DNA of 64,000 nucleotides from Polyangiaceae bacterium (GTDB taxonomy: Bacteria; Myxococcota_A; Polyangia; Polyangiales; Polyangiaceae), in contig JAHBVX010000001.1 in NCBI GenBank assembly GCA_019637295.1, positions 657,501 through 721,500 on the forward strand. Reading direction: 5' to 3'. The notes beneath the pieces are model-generated. The model made no database searches, was not told where the DNA came from, and saw only the letters and a program-made list of their open reading frames with translations. A program made the position numbers and the translations under genes. Positions within the stretch are counted from its first letter, which is position 1; the number at the start of each line of letters is the position of its first letter. Below, piece after piece: positions 1 through 7,434 of this stretch.

Positions 1-131
1 TCCGAGCGTACGACCCGGGCCGATTCCAGGGGGCATGGGCAAACGATACTCCGAAAAGCCGTTGCTTGCGCAATTTGAACGGACTCCCAGGGCGTCCTGG
101 GCCCCGCTCGCCCGCCACGGATTGCGGGATT
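1..131. other. Left window edge, no gene recognised
   Basis: No credible reading frame, tRNA or repeat was seen here. The stretch lies downstream of the minus-strand gene ending at 132. Open frames crossing it have no domain content and run antisense to that gene. Confidence 0.5.
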
Positions 132-737
132 TCAGCCCTCCGGGGGGTCTTCGCGGCAGAGCAGGAACCAGGCGTTCATCGCCGAGCCGCCCTTGTAGGC
201 GCGCCCGATTGAGACGTGCTCGCTCACTTTCCGCATGTAGTCCTTCATCCCGGCGTACACGAAACGCCCCAGCCGCGCTTCGTTGGGGATGATGTCCGGC
301 CAGGAGTCGGGCTTCTTCGGCGGCAGGCGCGTGTAGTCGATGACGTAGGCGCCCGGGGGAGCTTCTTCGTCGTCCGTCCCGTGGGCGACGTAATAGCCGG
401 GGCCAACGGCGAACCCCACGTCCGAGTGGTTGTAGCCCCAGAGCTCGCCGGAGTCGTCGTCCGATAGACAGAACCGCTTCTGGAAGAAGTTGAACGCCGG
501 CAGCGTGTTCTTGCCGTGGCAGATCACCTCGCGCAGCGGCTCCAGGCCCGAGGGAACGAACAGGGACGCGTCCGCGGGCTGGTCGGCGAACAGGTCCCAC
601 AGCTCGCGCTGCTCCTTGGCTTCTATGCTCATGGCGGTGGCCAGTCGGCTCTTGGGATCCATCGCGTCGAGCGCCTGCGAGAGGCGCGCCTTCTGGTGAT
701 CGTCGCGGTGACCCAAGAGCAGCGTTCGAAACTTCAC
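132..737 (-). CDS. Hypothetical cytoplasmic protein, 201 aa
   Basis: I do not recognise this family. The protein has no signal peptide or membrane segment. It carries several aromatic-rich stretches in its middle (NFFQKRFC, ELWGYNHSD, GPGYYVAHG) and ends in a Cys-containing tail, which suggests a folded soluble domain. The GTG start is supported by a purine-rich ribosome site at 744-754, six bases upstream. The lipoprotein gene at 757-1521 lies upstream on the same strand with about 19 bp between them, so the two are probably co-transcribed. Function is unknown. Confidence is for the gene, not for a role. Confidence 0.75.
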   Translation of the reverse strand: MKFRTLLLGHRDDHQKARLSQALDAMDPKSRLATAMSIEAKEQRELWDLFADQPADASLFVPSGLEPLREVICHGKNTLPAFNFFQKRFCLSDDDSGELWGYNHSDVGFAVGPGYYVAHGTDDEEAPPGAYVIDYTRLPPKKPDSWPDIIPNEARLGRFVYAGMKDYMRKVSEHVSIGRAYKGGSAMNAWFLLCREDPPEG

Positions 738-743
738 GTCCGG

Positions 744-754
744 TTCCCTTCCTT
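744..754 (-). promoter_or_regulatory. Ribosome-binding site deciding a GTG start
   Basis: On the minus strand this reads AAGGAAGGGAA, six bases before the GTG at 737-735. It supports GTG as the start of the 201-residue hypothetical protein rather than a later ATG. Confidence 0.6.
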
Positions 755-756
755 GC

Positions 757-1521
757 TCAGAGCTTCACCTTGCGCCCCGCGATGGGCGTCTCTAGCAGCA
801 GCACGAAGGCGTCGAAGCTCACGCCCTCGATCTTCTTCGTGGATGCGGCCAGGTCGTAAGCGAGCCCCCACTCGATTTCGTCCGCGGCGGAGATGAACAG
901 CGTCGAGGAGTCTTTGCAGCCTTTGGCCAGACGCTCGATGGTCTCCCCCGTCATGGTCAGGTCTGGCCCCGCGAAGCCCTTGGGCCGTCGCATGGCCAAG
1001 CCTCCGGCCAGCCTCCAGGACGCCGTGCTGCGGTCGCTCAGCACCATGGTCACTACCGAACACGGCGCGGCGCTCTTGGCGCTACCCAGCGGGGTGAACG
1101 CGAGCTCCTTGGGATACTCCTCGCGCGTGTCCGTCTTGATGAGCACCTTGGCGACGGACACCTTCTCGAGCGCGCCCAGCATCGTCACGACGTGCTCGAG
1201 CTTCGCCTTGCGGATCACGCTGAGCGCGACCTCCTTGCCGCTCAGCTCGCTCTTCACTTGACTCAGCTCCTCGTCGAGCTTCTGCCGGCCCTCGGGCTTG
1301 TCGAGCAACACGCGGCTGAAGCCGACCTTCGGCCCCAGATCGTCGATGGCGAGCGCCGGCGGCCCGGGAGGCTTGGGCACCTCGGTCACCGCGGGGGGAG
1401 CGACGGTCTCCTTGGGCGGAGGCTCGAAGGGGTTCTTCGGCTTCTCGCTGTCGTCGCAGCCAACGACCAGCGCCAAGACCAGGCACGACGACGCTAGCGC
1501 TCTCGGTTGCATCGCGGCCAT
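757..1521 (-). CDS. Putative lipoprotein, 254 aa
   Basis: Residues 1-21 form a short basic and hydrophobic signal ending in the lipobox Val-Val-Gly before Cys22, so export and lipid anchoring are likely. A Pro-rich linker (about 25-58) follows, then a globular part of about 190 residues with two cysteines (PCSVV and KGCKD) that could pair. No family is recognised. An alternative ATG at 1512 keeps the same signal. The gene directly precedes the 201-residue protein ending at 132 on the same strand, so an operon is plausible. Confidence 0.75.
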   Translation of the reverse strand: MAAMQPRALASSCLVLALVVGCDDSEKPKNPFEPPPKETVAPPAVTEVPKPPGPPALAIDDLGPKVGFSRVLLDKPEGRQKLDEELSQVKSELSGKEVALSVIRKAKLEHVVTMLGALEKVSVAKVLIKTDTREEYPKELAFTPLGSAKSAAPCSVVTMVLSDRSTASWRLAGGLAMRRPKGFAGPDLTMTGETIERLAKGCKDSSTLFISAADEIEWGLAYDLAASTKKIEGVSFDAFVLLLETPIAGRKVKL

Positions 1522-1571
1522 TGAAACGTCCGTTGGGCGCCCGGGTCAAGCGCGACCCCGGGGCGCGCACC

Positions 1572-2366
1572 TCAAGAGAGGTCTTCGCACTGACTGACGG
1601 TCACGCCGAGATCGAGCTCGGCCACGCACTTGCCCACGCTGGCGCCGATGCCGAAGGCGCAAACGCCGCTCGAGCACTCGTCGTTGGACGCGCAGTTCGT
1701 CGCACCCGCCGACTTCGCCACGCAAATCGAGGAGCCATTCACCTCGCTGCAGCGCAAGGATTCGGCGCAGGGCTGCGTCTCCGAGCAGGCGCTGCCCTCC
1801 TTGATGCGCGTCAAGCAGTTGTTGCCGTCGCAGTAGTGGGTACTCGGGCAGATGAGCTGTGGCTCGCCGCAGGGGTCCCCACCCCCGACGGTCACCGGCA
1901 GCTGGCACGTGCCTGAGGGCTCGCCCGGGCGCACGATGCAGTCGAAGCCGTCGACCGTGTCGCAGTCCGAGCGCTTTACGCACGCCGAGCCCGCGCCGAT
2001 GGGCCCGCGGCTGAGGGTATTGCAGGGAGCGCCAAAGTCTCGCACCACCGCGAGCTCCGCCGCGGTCAGCTTGGCGTCCTGGTACGCGCTCTTGACGTAC
2101 TCGACGCACGCCTTGGCGTCGTCCGGCGCGTAGTTGTCCGGCAGGTTCGCCAGGCAGTAGTTGGTCTGCGACTGCACGCAGGCATCCGTGTCGGCGCCGC
2201 CGCCGGAGCACTTGCCGACCACGGCGGGGTTGCAGGCGGCCTTGGCCCACTGCGTACAGAAGGAGTGCTCCGTCGCGTAGGGGTTGACCGCTAGCTCTCC
2301 ATCCTTCTTGCTGGAGCAAGCGACCACGGCGAGCAACAACGAAATATGGGCTGCGAAGCGCTTCAT
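1572..2366 (-). CDS. Cys-rich putative lipoprotein, 264 aa
   Basis: The start at 2366 gives MKRFAAH followed by a hydrophobic core and a lipobox ending at Cys17. An upstream in-frame start at 2387 would put acidic residues before the signal and is less likely. The mature protein has regularly spaced cysteines, including CDTVDGFDC, CGEPQLIC and CSETQPC, a pattern common in secreted Myxococcota proteins where they probably form disulphides. Function is unknown. The gene is divergent from the CPBP protease at 2451, leaving 84 bp for both promoters. Confidence 0.75.
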   Translation of the reverse strand: MKRFAAHISLLLAVVACSSKKDGELAVNPYATEHSFCTQWAKAACNPAVVGKCSGGGADTDACVQSQTNYCLANLPDNYAPDDAKACVEYVKSAYQDAKLTAAELAVVRDFGAPCNTLSRGPIGAGSACVKRSDCDTVDGFDCIVRPGEPSGTCQLPVTVGGGDPCGEPQLICPSTHYCDGNNCLTRIKEGSACSETQPCAESLRCSEVNGSSICVAKSAGATNCASNDECSSGVCAFGIGASVGKCVAELDLGVTVSQCEDLS

Positions 2367-2450
2367 GTTCAGCTCCGACGATAGCAAACGCGCGAGGGGC
2401 AGGCACGAAACCGGACCATCGCGCCTCGGGCAGGGTACAGTTGGCGCTCA

Positions 2451-3302
2451 GTGGGCGACAAAAAGCCGGCCTTGACCCCGCCCGTAGCGCTCGCCATCTG
2501 GCTCAGCTCCGGGATGGTGTTGGTCTTCGCCGGCGTGCTCGTGGGCCTGGCGGCGGCGGGGTCGGTGGCAGCGTCCGGCGGCAAAGCGTCGGAAATCCTG
2601 ACGGATCCCGCGCGCTCACCGCTACTGAACAGCCCCTTCTGGATCGCGGCGGGCACCCTCGGCAACGAGCTGGCGGTCGGGCTCGCGCTCGTCGGGTGGT
2701 GGTTCTTGCTCCGGCCGGAGCGGCGGCTGGCCTTGCCCCTCGCGCGGCCCACCGCCCGCGGCGTCTCCGGGGCGCTGCTGGTGACCTTCGGCATCGCGCC
2801 CTGGGCGCAGGCGGCCGGCGAGCTGGTCCATCGACTGGTCCAGAACGACATCACGGCGTCCAAGATCGTGATCGCAGCGGCCCGAGGGGCGACCAGCGGA
2901 GAGCTGGTGTTTCTCCTGTTCTGCATCGCGGTCATGCCAGCGCTGATCGAGGAAGCGCTCTTTCGCGGCCTGATCACCGCGGCGTTCCGGCCATCGTTCT
3001 GGTTGTCGTTGCTGGTGCCGAGCGTGATGTTCGGCTTGTTCCACCTCGAGCCCACTCAGGCCGCGGGCACCATCTTGCTCGGCATCGCGTTCGCGCTTGC
3101 GCGGCTGTGCACGGGCTCGCTCACGGCTGCCATGATCGCCCACGGCGTCTACAACGCTACCGTGGTCTTGGCCGTGCGCTACTCCCAGGATGTGGCCACG
3201 AGCGAGATCACCTTGCCTCCGCTGCTCGGCGGCGCGCTCTTGGCTGCGTGGGGCACGGGGCTGCTCCTGCGCGAGCGGCAAGAGTTGGCGCCAGCGCTCT
3301 GA
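2451..3302 (+). CDS. CPBP-family intramembrane metalloprotease
   Basis: This is a multi-spanning membrane protein of 283 residues. The three CPBP (Abi, Rce1-like) signatures are present: E167-E168 with R172 (IEEALFRG), the FGLFH motif at 194-198, and the HGVYN motif at 231-235. These supply the Glu and His residues of the intramembrane active site in this family. Family members cleave prenylated or other membrane substrates or act in bacteriocin immunity; the substrate here cannot be told. The start is GTG at 2451. The gene converges with the HupE-like gene with only 5 bp between the stop codons. Confidence 0.85.
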   Translation: MGDKKPALTPPVALAIWLSSGMVLVFAGVLVGLAAAGSVAASGGKASEILTDPARSPLLNSPFWIAAGTLGNELAVGLALVGWWFLLRPERRLALPLARPTARGVSGALLVTFGIAPWAQAAGELVHRLVQNDITASKIVIAAARGATSGELVFLLFCIAVMPALIEEALFRGLITAAFRPSFWLSLLVPSVMFGLFHLEPTQAAGTILLGIAFALARLCTGSLTAAMIAHGVYNATVVLAVRYSQDVATSEITLPPLLGGALLAAWGTGLLLRERQELAPAL

Positions 3303-3307
3303 GCGCC

Positions 3308-4432
3308 TCAGATCCCGAGCTCGAGCGCGAACACTCGGTCGATCAGCCACGCGCTGCCCACGAGCGCGATCAGCACGCTCGTGGGGCGGGTGACGTAGCG
3401 CTCGTAGCTCGTGCGTCGAGCGAGCAGGAGCAAGAGCGGAAGCAACACGAGCACGAGCGCGAGCTGCGCCAGCTCGATGCCCAGGTTGAAGCCCAAGAGT
3501 GCCCACAGCTGTCCGCGTCGCGGCAGCTCCGTGTCCGCGAGCACCGTGGCGAAGCCGAAGCCGTGCACTAGGCCGAAGACCGTGGCCGTAGCCAGCCGGT
3601 AGCGTGGCCTCGCGACCAGCGCGTTCTCGACCGCGACGACGATCACGCTCAGCGCTATGGCGCTCTCCGTGAGGCGCGAGTCCACTCGCACGATGTCGAG
3701 GGCGGCGAGCCCCAGCGTCAGCGAGTGGCCGAGGGTGAAGCCCGTGGCGACCAGGGCCGTGTGACGCAGCACGCGCCAACCGGACTCCGTGGCGCCCGTC
3801 CGCGCCGCTGCGATCAGGAGCGCGAGCACGAACAAGACGTGATCCGGCCCGCCGAAGACGTGCACGGCGCCCAGGCCCAGGAAGCTCGAGATCACCTCGC
3901 CGATCCGGGGTGGCGTGCCCACGTCGCGCTCCTCCAGGCCGAGCCGGAACACCCACGCTCGCGAGTCGATGGCGCACACCACCTCGCTGGAGGGCTCCAC
4001 ATCCATGCGGAACGTGTTGCGCAGCGTGACCGGGCCCGGCGGGCAGTGAAAGCGCACGTGGGCGACGACCGTGCGCGCGCTCTCACGGGACTGCAGCTCG
4101 ATGTGTTCCGGCTCGAAGCGGCACGGCCCGTTCGGCGTCCAAGCGGTGACCCGGTCTTCGAGCGCCTGCATCAGCCGTGGCTCGGCCTCCCGCAGCTCCG
4201 CGTCGCTCGGCGTGCGCGACGAGAGCGCGATCACGGGCACCAGATGCTCGGCGGCCGTCTCCACCGAGACGTCTAGGCCGCCTGCGGCGGTGCGCACGGT
4301 GCAGTAGCTGCGGCCCTGCTGGTGCGCCTCGGCGACGGCAGGCGCGAGCAGTACGCACGCGAGCAGCAAGAGCGCCATCGCTGCGCGGGGGATGCCGCTG
4401 CGTCGAGAGCTCGCGAGCGCTGGGCTCCTCAT
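3308..4432 (-). CDS. HupE/UreJ-type membrane protein with exported N-terminal domain
   Basis: With the start at 4432 the protein has 374 residues: a signal peptide to about residue 36, an extracytoplasmic beta-rich domain to about 175, then six or so membrane helices. The membrane part carries the HupE/UreJ_2 signatures GGPDH (194-198), LGHSLTL (234-240) and GLVHGFGFA (287-295), whose His and Asp residues are thought to handle Ni or Co in characterised relatives. No urease or hydrogenase gene is nearby, so the role is more likely general metal permeation or an uncharacterised envelope function. An upstream GTG at 4519 lies inside the right arm of an inverted repeat and is unlikely to be used. 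Confidence 0.8.
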   Translation of the reverse strand: MRSPALASSRRSGIPRAAMALLLLACVLLAPAVAEAHQQGRSYCTVRTAAGGLDVSVETAAEHLVPVIALSSRTPSDAELREAEPRLMQALEDRVTAWTPNGPCRFEPEHIELQSRESARTVVAHVRFHCPPGPVTLRNTFRMDVEPSSEVVCAIDSRAWVFRLGLEERDVGTPPRIGEVISSFLGLGAVHVFGGPDHVLFVLALLIAAARTGATESGWRVLRHTALVATGFTLGHSLTLGLAALDIVRVDSRLTESAIALSVIVVAVENALVARPRYRLATATVFGLVHGFGFATVLADTELPRRGQLWALLGFNLGIELAQLALVLVLLPLLLLLARRTSYERYVTRPTSVLIALVGSAWLIDRVFALELGI

Positions 4433-4485
4433 GCCGAGGATTGAAGCGTCAAGCGGCCAGCCCCGCCAAGTGGGGCGACAGCCTT

Positions 4486-4535
4486 TTGTTGGCTCGACGC
4501 GGCGCCGGCGCGTCGTCACCGCGTCGAACCAACAA
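4486..4535. repeat. 17-bp inverted repeat in the hupE-like leader
   Basis: The arms are 4486-4502 and 4519-4535 (TTGTTGGCTCGACGCGG against its near-perfect complement), with one mismatch and a 16-nt loop. In the minus-strand RNA the mismatch becomes a G-U pair, so the stem is fully paired in the leader of the HupE-like gene, 54 nt before its start. The esterase gene starts 67 bp away on the other strand. It may be a regulatory RNA hairpin or a protein-binding operator. There is no clear U-tract for simple termination. Confidence 0.6.
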
Positions 4536-4602
4536 GAAAACGTCCTCGATCCGCCCGCTGTGTCTTGGCGCTGGGCGAGCCCGAGTTACGCTCTGTGCCA
4601 GC

Positions 4603-5484
4603 ATGCAACGTCGGACTTTCGGGAAGGTGGTGGGGGCAGCAGCGCTGGGCTTGGCGTTGCCTGCGCGCGCGACGACGCCCGCGAGCGAGCACTTGGTGCA
4701 GCACGATCTGAAGCTCGACGGGGACGCCCGGCTCGCGCGGCGCGCGCTGTTGCTCGTGCCCCGCGACGCGCCCGCGGACACACCCTTGTCGCTGCTGGTG
4801 CTCCTGCACGGGCTCGGCGAGACCGGCAACGAACAGCTCGGCATCCATGCCTGGGGCGACCGCTATGGGCTTGTGACCAGCTACGACCGACTGCGCGCCG
4901 CCCCCATCGCGCGGACGATGCCCAAGCTGCGCTACTTGACCGACGCGCACCTGGCCCAGCTCAATGCGTCCCTCGTGCAGCGGCCGTTCGGCCCCGTCGC
5001 GCTCGTGTGTCCGGTGACGCCGAATCCGTACAAGCCAGGCCCGTCGGATCGCGTCATCGAGCGCTACGGGGATTGGCTCGAGAAGACGCTCCTGCCCGCC
5101 GTGCGGGAGCGGGTGAACGTAGAGAGCGTCGGGCTCGACGGCTGCTCCCTCGGAGGCTTCGTGGGTATCGAGCTGTTCCTGCGCAAGCCGGAGCTGTTCG
5201 CGACTTTTGGCGGTGTGCAGTCGGCCTTCAGCGCGCCGGCGGCGCTGCGCTACGCCGAGCGCCTCGCCGAGACCATCTCGCGGGTGGGGCCGCGCCCCGT
5301 ACGTCTCGGCACCAGCAGCGAAGATCCGTACCGAAACGCCAACGAAGTGATGAGCAAGCGCCTGCACGAGCTCGGCGTACCGAACGTGCTGAGCGTGCTG
5401 CCGGGGCCGCACAATCAGCCATGGTTACGCGAGATTGGTACGCTCGACATGCTGCTCTGGCACCAGCGGCAGCTGGCCCGGTAG
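4603..5484 (+). CDS. Exported alpha/beta-hydrolase (esterase-like)
   Basis: The protein has 293 residues and an N-terminal RRTFGK followed by a short hydrophobic segment and Ala-Arg-Ala, which fits a Tat-type signal. The alpha/beta-hydrolase features are the oxyanion strand with HG at 69-70, a nucleophile elbow GCSLGG with Ser182, and a late His270 in GPHNQPW. The acid is probably near residues 239-241. It resembles the esterase D/PHB depolymerase-like group in layout, but the substrate is not identifiable. The ATG at 4603 is preferred over the long upstream open frame because it alone yields the export signal. Confidence 0.75.
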   Translation: MQRRTFGKVVGAAALGLALPARATTPASEHLVQHDLKLDGDARLARRALLLVPRDAPADTPLSLLVLLHGLGETGNEQLGIHAWGDRYGLVTSYDRLRAAPIARTMPKLRYLTDAHLAQLNASLVQRPFGPVALVCPVTPNPYKPGPSDRVIERYGDWLEKTLLPAVRERVNVESVGLDGCSLGGFVGIELFLRKPELFATFGGVQSAFSAPAALRYAERLAETISRVGPRPVRLGTSSEDPYRNANEVMSKRLHELGVPNVLSVLPGPHNQPWLREIGTLDMLLWHQRQLAR

Positions 5485-5529
5485 CGCGAGGCGCTTTGCG
5501 GCGGGAGGGGGGCGCCGTATCATTGACGG

Positions 5530-6870
5530 ATGCGGAGCTGGGCTTGGGCTGTGGGGTGTTTGAGTCTCGTGGTAGCCTGCGGAGGGTCCGACGATGTGCA
5601 GTTCGGGGTGACGGATGCGTCCGTGGGCGGCGGCGCCGCCGTGGGCGGCAGCGGCGGTGGCAGCGCGGGTAGCGGGGGAGTCCCCGCCGGAGGCAGCGGC
5701 GGCTCGTCGGGCACGACGGGCGGCAGCGCCGGCGTGAGCGGGAGCGGCGGCTCTTCGGGGGCAACCGGCGGTAGCGCGGGCGTGAGCGGCAGCGGCGGCT
5801 CGGCGGTGGGCGGCGGCGGCAGCGGCGGCGTGAGCACCGGAGGGACTGGCGGCACCGGCGGCGTCGTGACTGGCGGCACCGGCGGCGTCGTGACTGGCGG
5901 CACCGGCGGCGTCGTGACTGGCGGCACCGGCGGCGTCGTGACTGGCGGCACCGGCGGCGTCGTGACGGGTGGCACCGGCGGCGTCGTGACGGGTGGCTCG
6001 GGCGGCACCGGCGGTGTCACCGGCGGCACGGGCGGCGTCGTGACCGGCGGCACGGGCGGAACCGGCGGCACCGCGCCGTGCGATGGCTCCGCGACCGTGA
6101 CCAACGTCACGATCAACAACACGACCACCACGCCCTACTCCACGGCTCCCCTCACGGCTCTGACGATCTCGGCGGACTACACGCTCAGCGTGCCCGCTTC
6201 CTGCTCGAACTGCCGCACCCAGCTGGTCGCCGGCTTCGCCATGGCGGGCTACGGCACCGTCGCCGGCAGCGAGTGCATCGCGGACGAGGTGCCGGCCACG
6301 TGCCCCGCGACCTCCAGCGGGACCACCGAGTTCAAGCTGACGGCGCCGCAGCATCCGGGCAACTACCAGATCCGGTGGCGGCGCTACAACGCGGCGGACT
6401 GCAACGCGGCGCGGGCGCTGTTCGAGCAGTCCTTCAACTACACCGGGGCACTGATCGGCACCGTGCAGGTGAACGTGCCGGCGTGTGGTTCCCTCGTGCA
6501 CCTGGTGCAGAACGCCAGCCTGAACGGCGGGGGCAACGAGCTCACGGTCGCGCCCGGAGCCAGCGTGGGGCTGACCGCGAATCGCGCGCTCAGTCAGCTC
6601 TCCGGATGCCCGGCGTGCATCGCGCAGATCGTGGTGGGTCTGCATGGCAACGCGGGTACGGGGCTGAGCTGCCTGTACAGCGGCATCCCCACGACGTGCC
6701 CGCTGTTCACCTCGGGCAATGGAGCGCTCACGTTCCAGGCTCCCGCGGCGCCCGGAGTGTACACCGTGCGATCCAAGACCGCGCTCGAGCAGAACTGCAC
6801 CAACGCGGTGAGCAACTACGGCGCGGGCGGCGCTCGCGAGGCGACCTTCGCCGTGCTTCGCGTGCAGTGA
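5530..6870 (+). CDS. Gly-rich repeat lipoprotein with duplicated Cys domain
   Basis: The protein has 446 residues: a lipobox ending at Cys17, then a long Gly/Thr/Val/Ser linker (about 35-183), then two homologous modules of about 125 residues. Module 1 has CSNCRTQLVAGF near 224 and module 2 has CPACIAQIVVGL near 359; each is followed by a second Cys pair and a Pro-Gly-x-Tyr strand, so the C-terminal half is an internal duplication. The linker includes six near-identical 24-bp units. The architecture suggests a surface lipoprotein whose sensing or binding head is held away from the outer membrane. The head family is not recognised. Confidence 0.8.
   Translation: MRSWAWAVGCLSLVVACGGSDDVQFGVTDASVGGGAAVGGSGGGSAGSGGVPAGGSGGSSGTTGGSAGVSGSGGSSGATGGSAGVSGSGGSAVGGGGSGGVSTGGTGGTGGVVTGGTGGVVTGGTGGVVTGGTGGVVTGGTGGVVTGGTGGVVTGGSGGTGGVTGGTGGVVTGGTGGTGGTAPCDGSATVTNVTINNTTTTPYSTAPLTALTISADYTLSVPASCSNCRTQLVAGFAMAGYGTVAGSECIADEVPATCPATSSGTTEFKLTAPQHPGNYQIRWRRYNAADCNAARALFEQSFNYTGALIGTVQVNVPACGSLVHLVQNASLNGGGNELTVAPGASVGLTANRALSQLSGCPACIAQIVVGLHGNAGTGLSCLYSGIPTTCPLFTSGNGALTFQAPAAPGVYTVRSKTALEQNCTNAVSNYGAGGAREATFAVLRVQ
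5848..5991 (+). repeat. Six tandem 24-bp units encoding GGTGGVVT
   Basis: The unit GGCGGCACCGGCGGCGTCGT plus GACT/GACG repeats six times with one or two changes per unit. Because 24 is a multiple of three, changes in copy number lengthen or shorten the lipoprotein linker without a frameshift. More degenerate Gly repeats continue on both sides. Confidence 0.9.
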
Positions 6871-6878
6871 GCGCCCCG

Positions 6879-7328
6879 CTACTTCAGGGCATCGATGGCG
6901 GCGGGCCCCTCGGTGTCCGGCTCCTCGCGCTGCGTCTCGCGTAGCCGCAACAGCGCCCAGCCGCTCGCGACCGCGCCGACCAGCTCCGCGGCCGTGAACA
7001 GGTACACCACGGCGCCGGGTGAGCCGTCGATCACCACGGAGGTGATACGCCCAGCGAGCAAGCCCACGAAGGTGAGCAGCGTCGCGAGCAGCGCGGGGCC
7101 GACCCAGGGACGATGTACCGCGCCGACCAGAAAGAAGACGCCCAGCCCCACCGCGAGCCCGCCGTACACCGCGCGCACGTCGCTCTTGGCGGAGGTCGCC
7201 TCGAGCGTGATGTCCGCGTAGCCAGCCACTGTGGCGGGCGAGAGCAACGCAGCCAAGCCGATGCCCACGTACAAGAGTCCGATGGCGGCGAGCACGCCGC
7301 GTGCGACTGAGGTTCGCGCTCTCGCCAT
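6879..7328 (-). CDS. DUF4345-like small membrane protein
   Basis: The protein has 149 residues and four predicted membrane helices with short loops. The order and motifs (an N-terminal GxxxLxxP-like segment, VRAVYGGLAVGLG in the second helix) fit the DUF4345 family. It has no known catalytic role. It converges with the lipoprotein gene ending at 6870 and is divergent from the acyl-CoA synthetase at 7435, with about 106 bp for the two promoters. Confidence 0.65.
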   Translation of the reverse strand: MARARTSVARGVLAAIGLLYVGIGLAALLSPATVAGYADITLEATSAKSDVRAVYGGLAVGLGVFFLVGAVHRPWVGPALLATLLTFVGLLAGRITSVVIDGSPGAVVYLFTAAELVGAVASGWALLRLRETQREEPDTEGPAAIDALK

Positions 7329-7434
7329 GGCGGGAGCTTAGCGCGCCACGCGCAGAGGGACCGTGGAATTGCGCTGCGCCGAGCCCACGGCGCTTGCAGG
7401 CGCCCCCAAGGAGTGCCAAAGCCACGCGGCGAGT

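Noticed and set aside
4433-4519. Upstream GTG start (4519) for the HupE-like protein
   Set aside because: It lies in the inverted-repeat arm and adds 29 non-signal residues before a good signal peptide.
5848-5991. 24-bp repeats as a CRISPR array
   Set aside because: The units are tandem with no unique spacers and lie in frame inside a lipoprotein gene.
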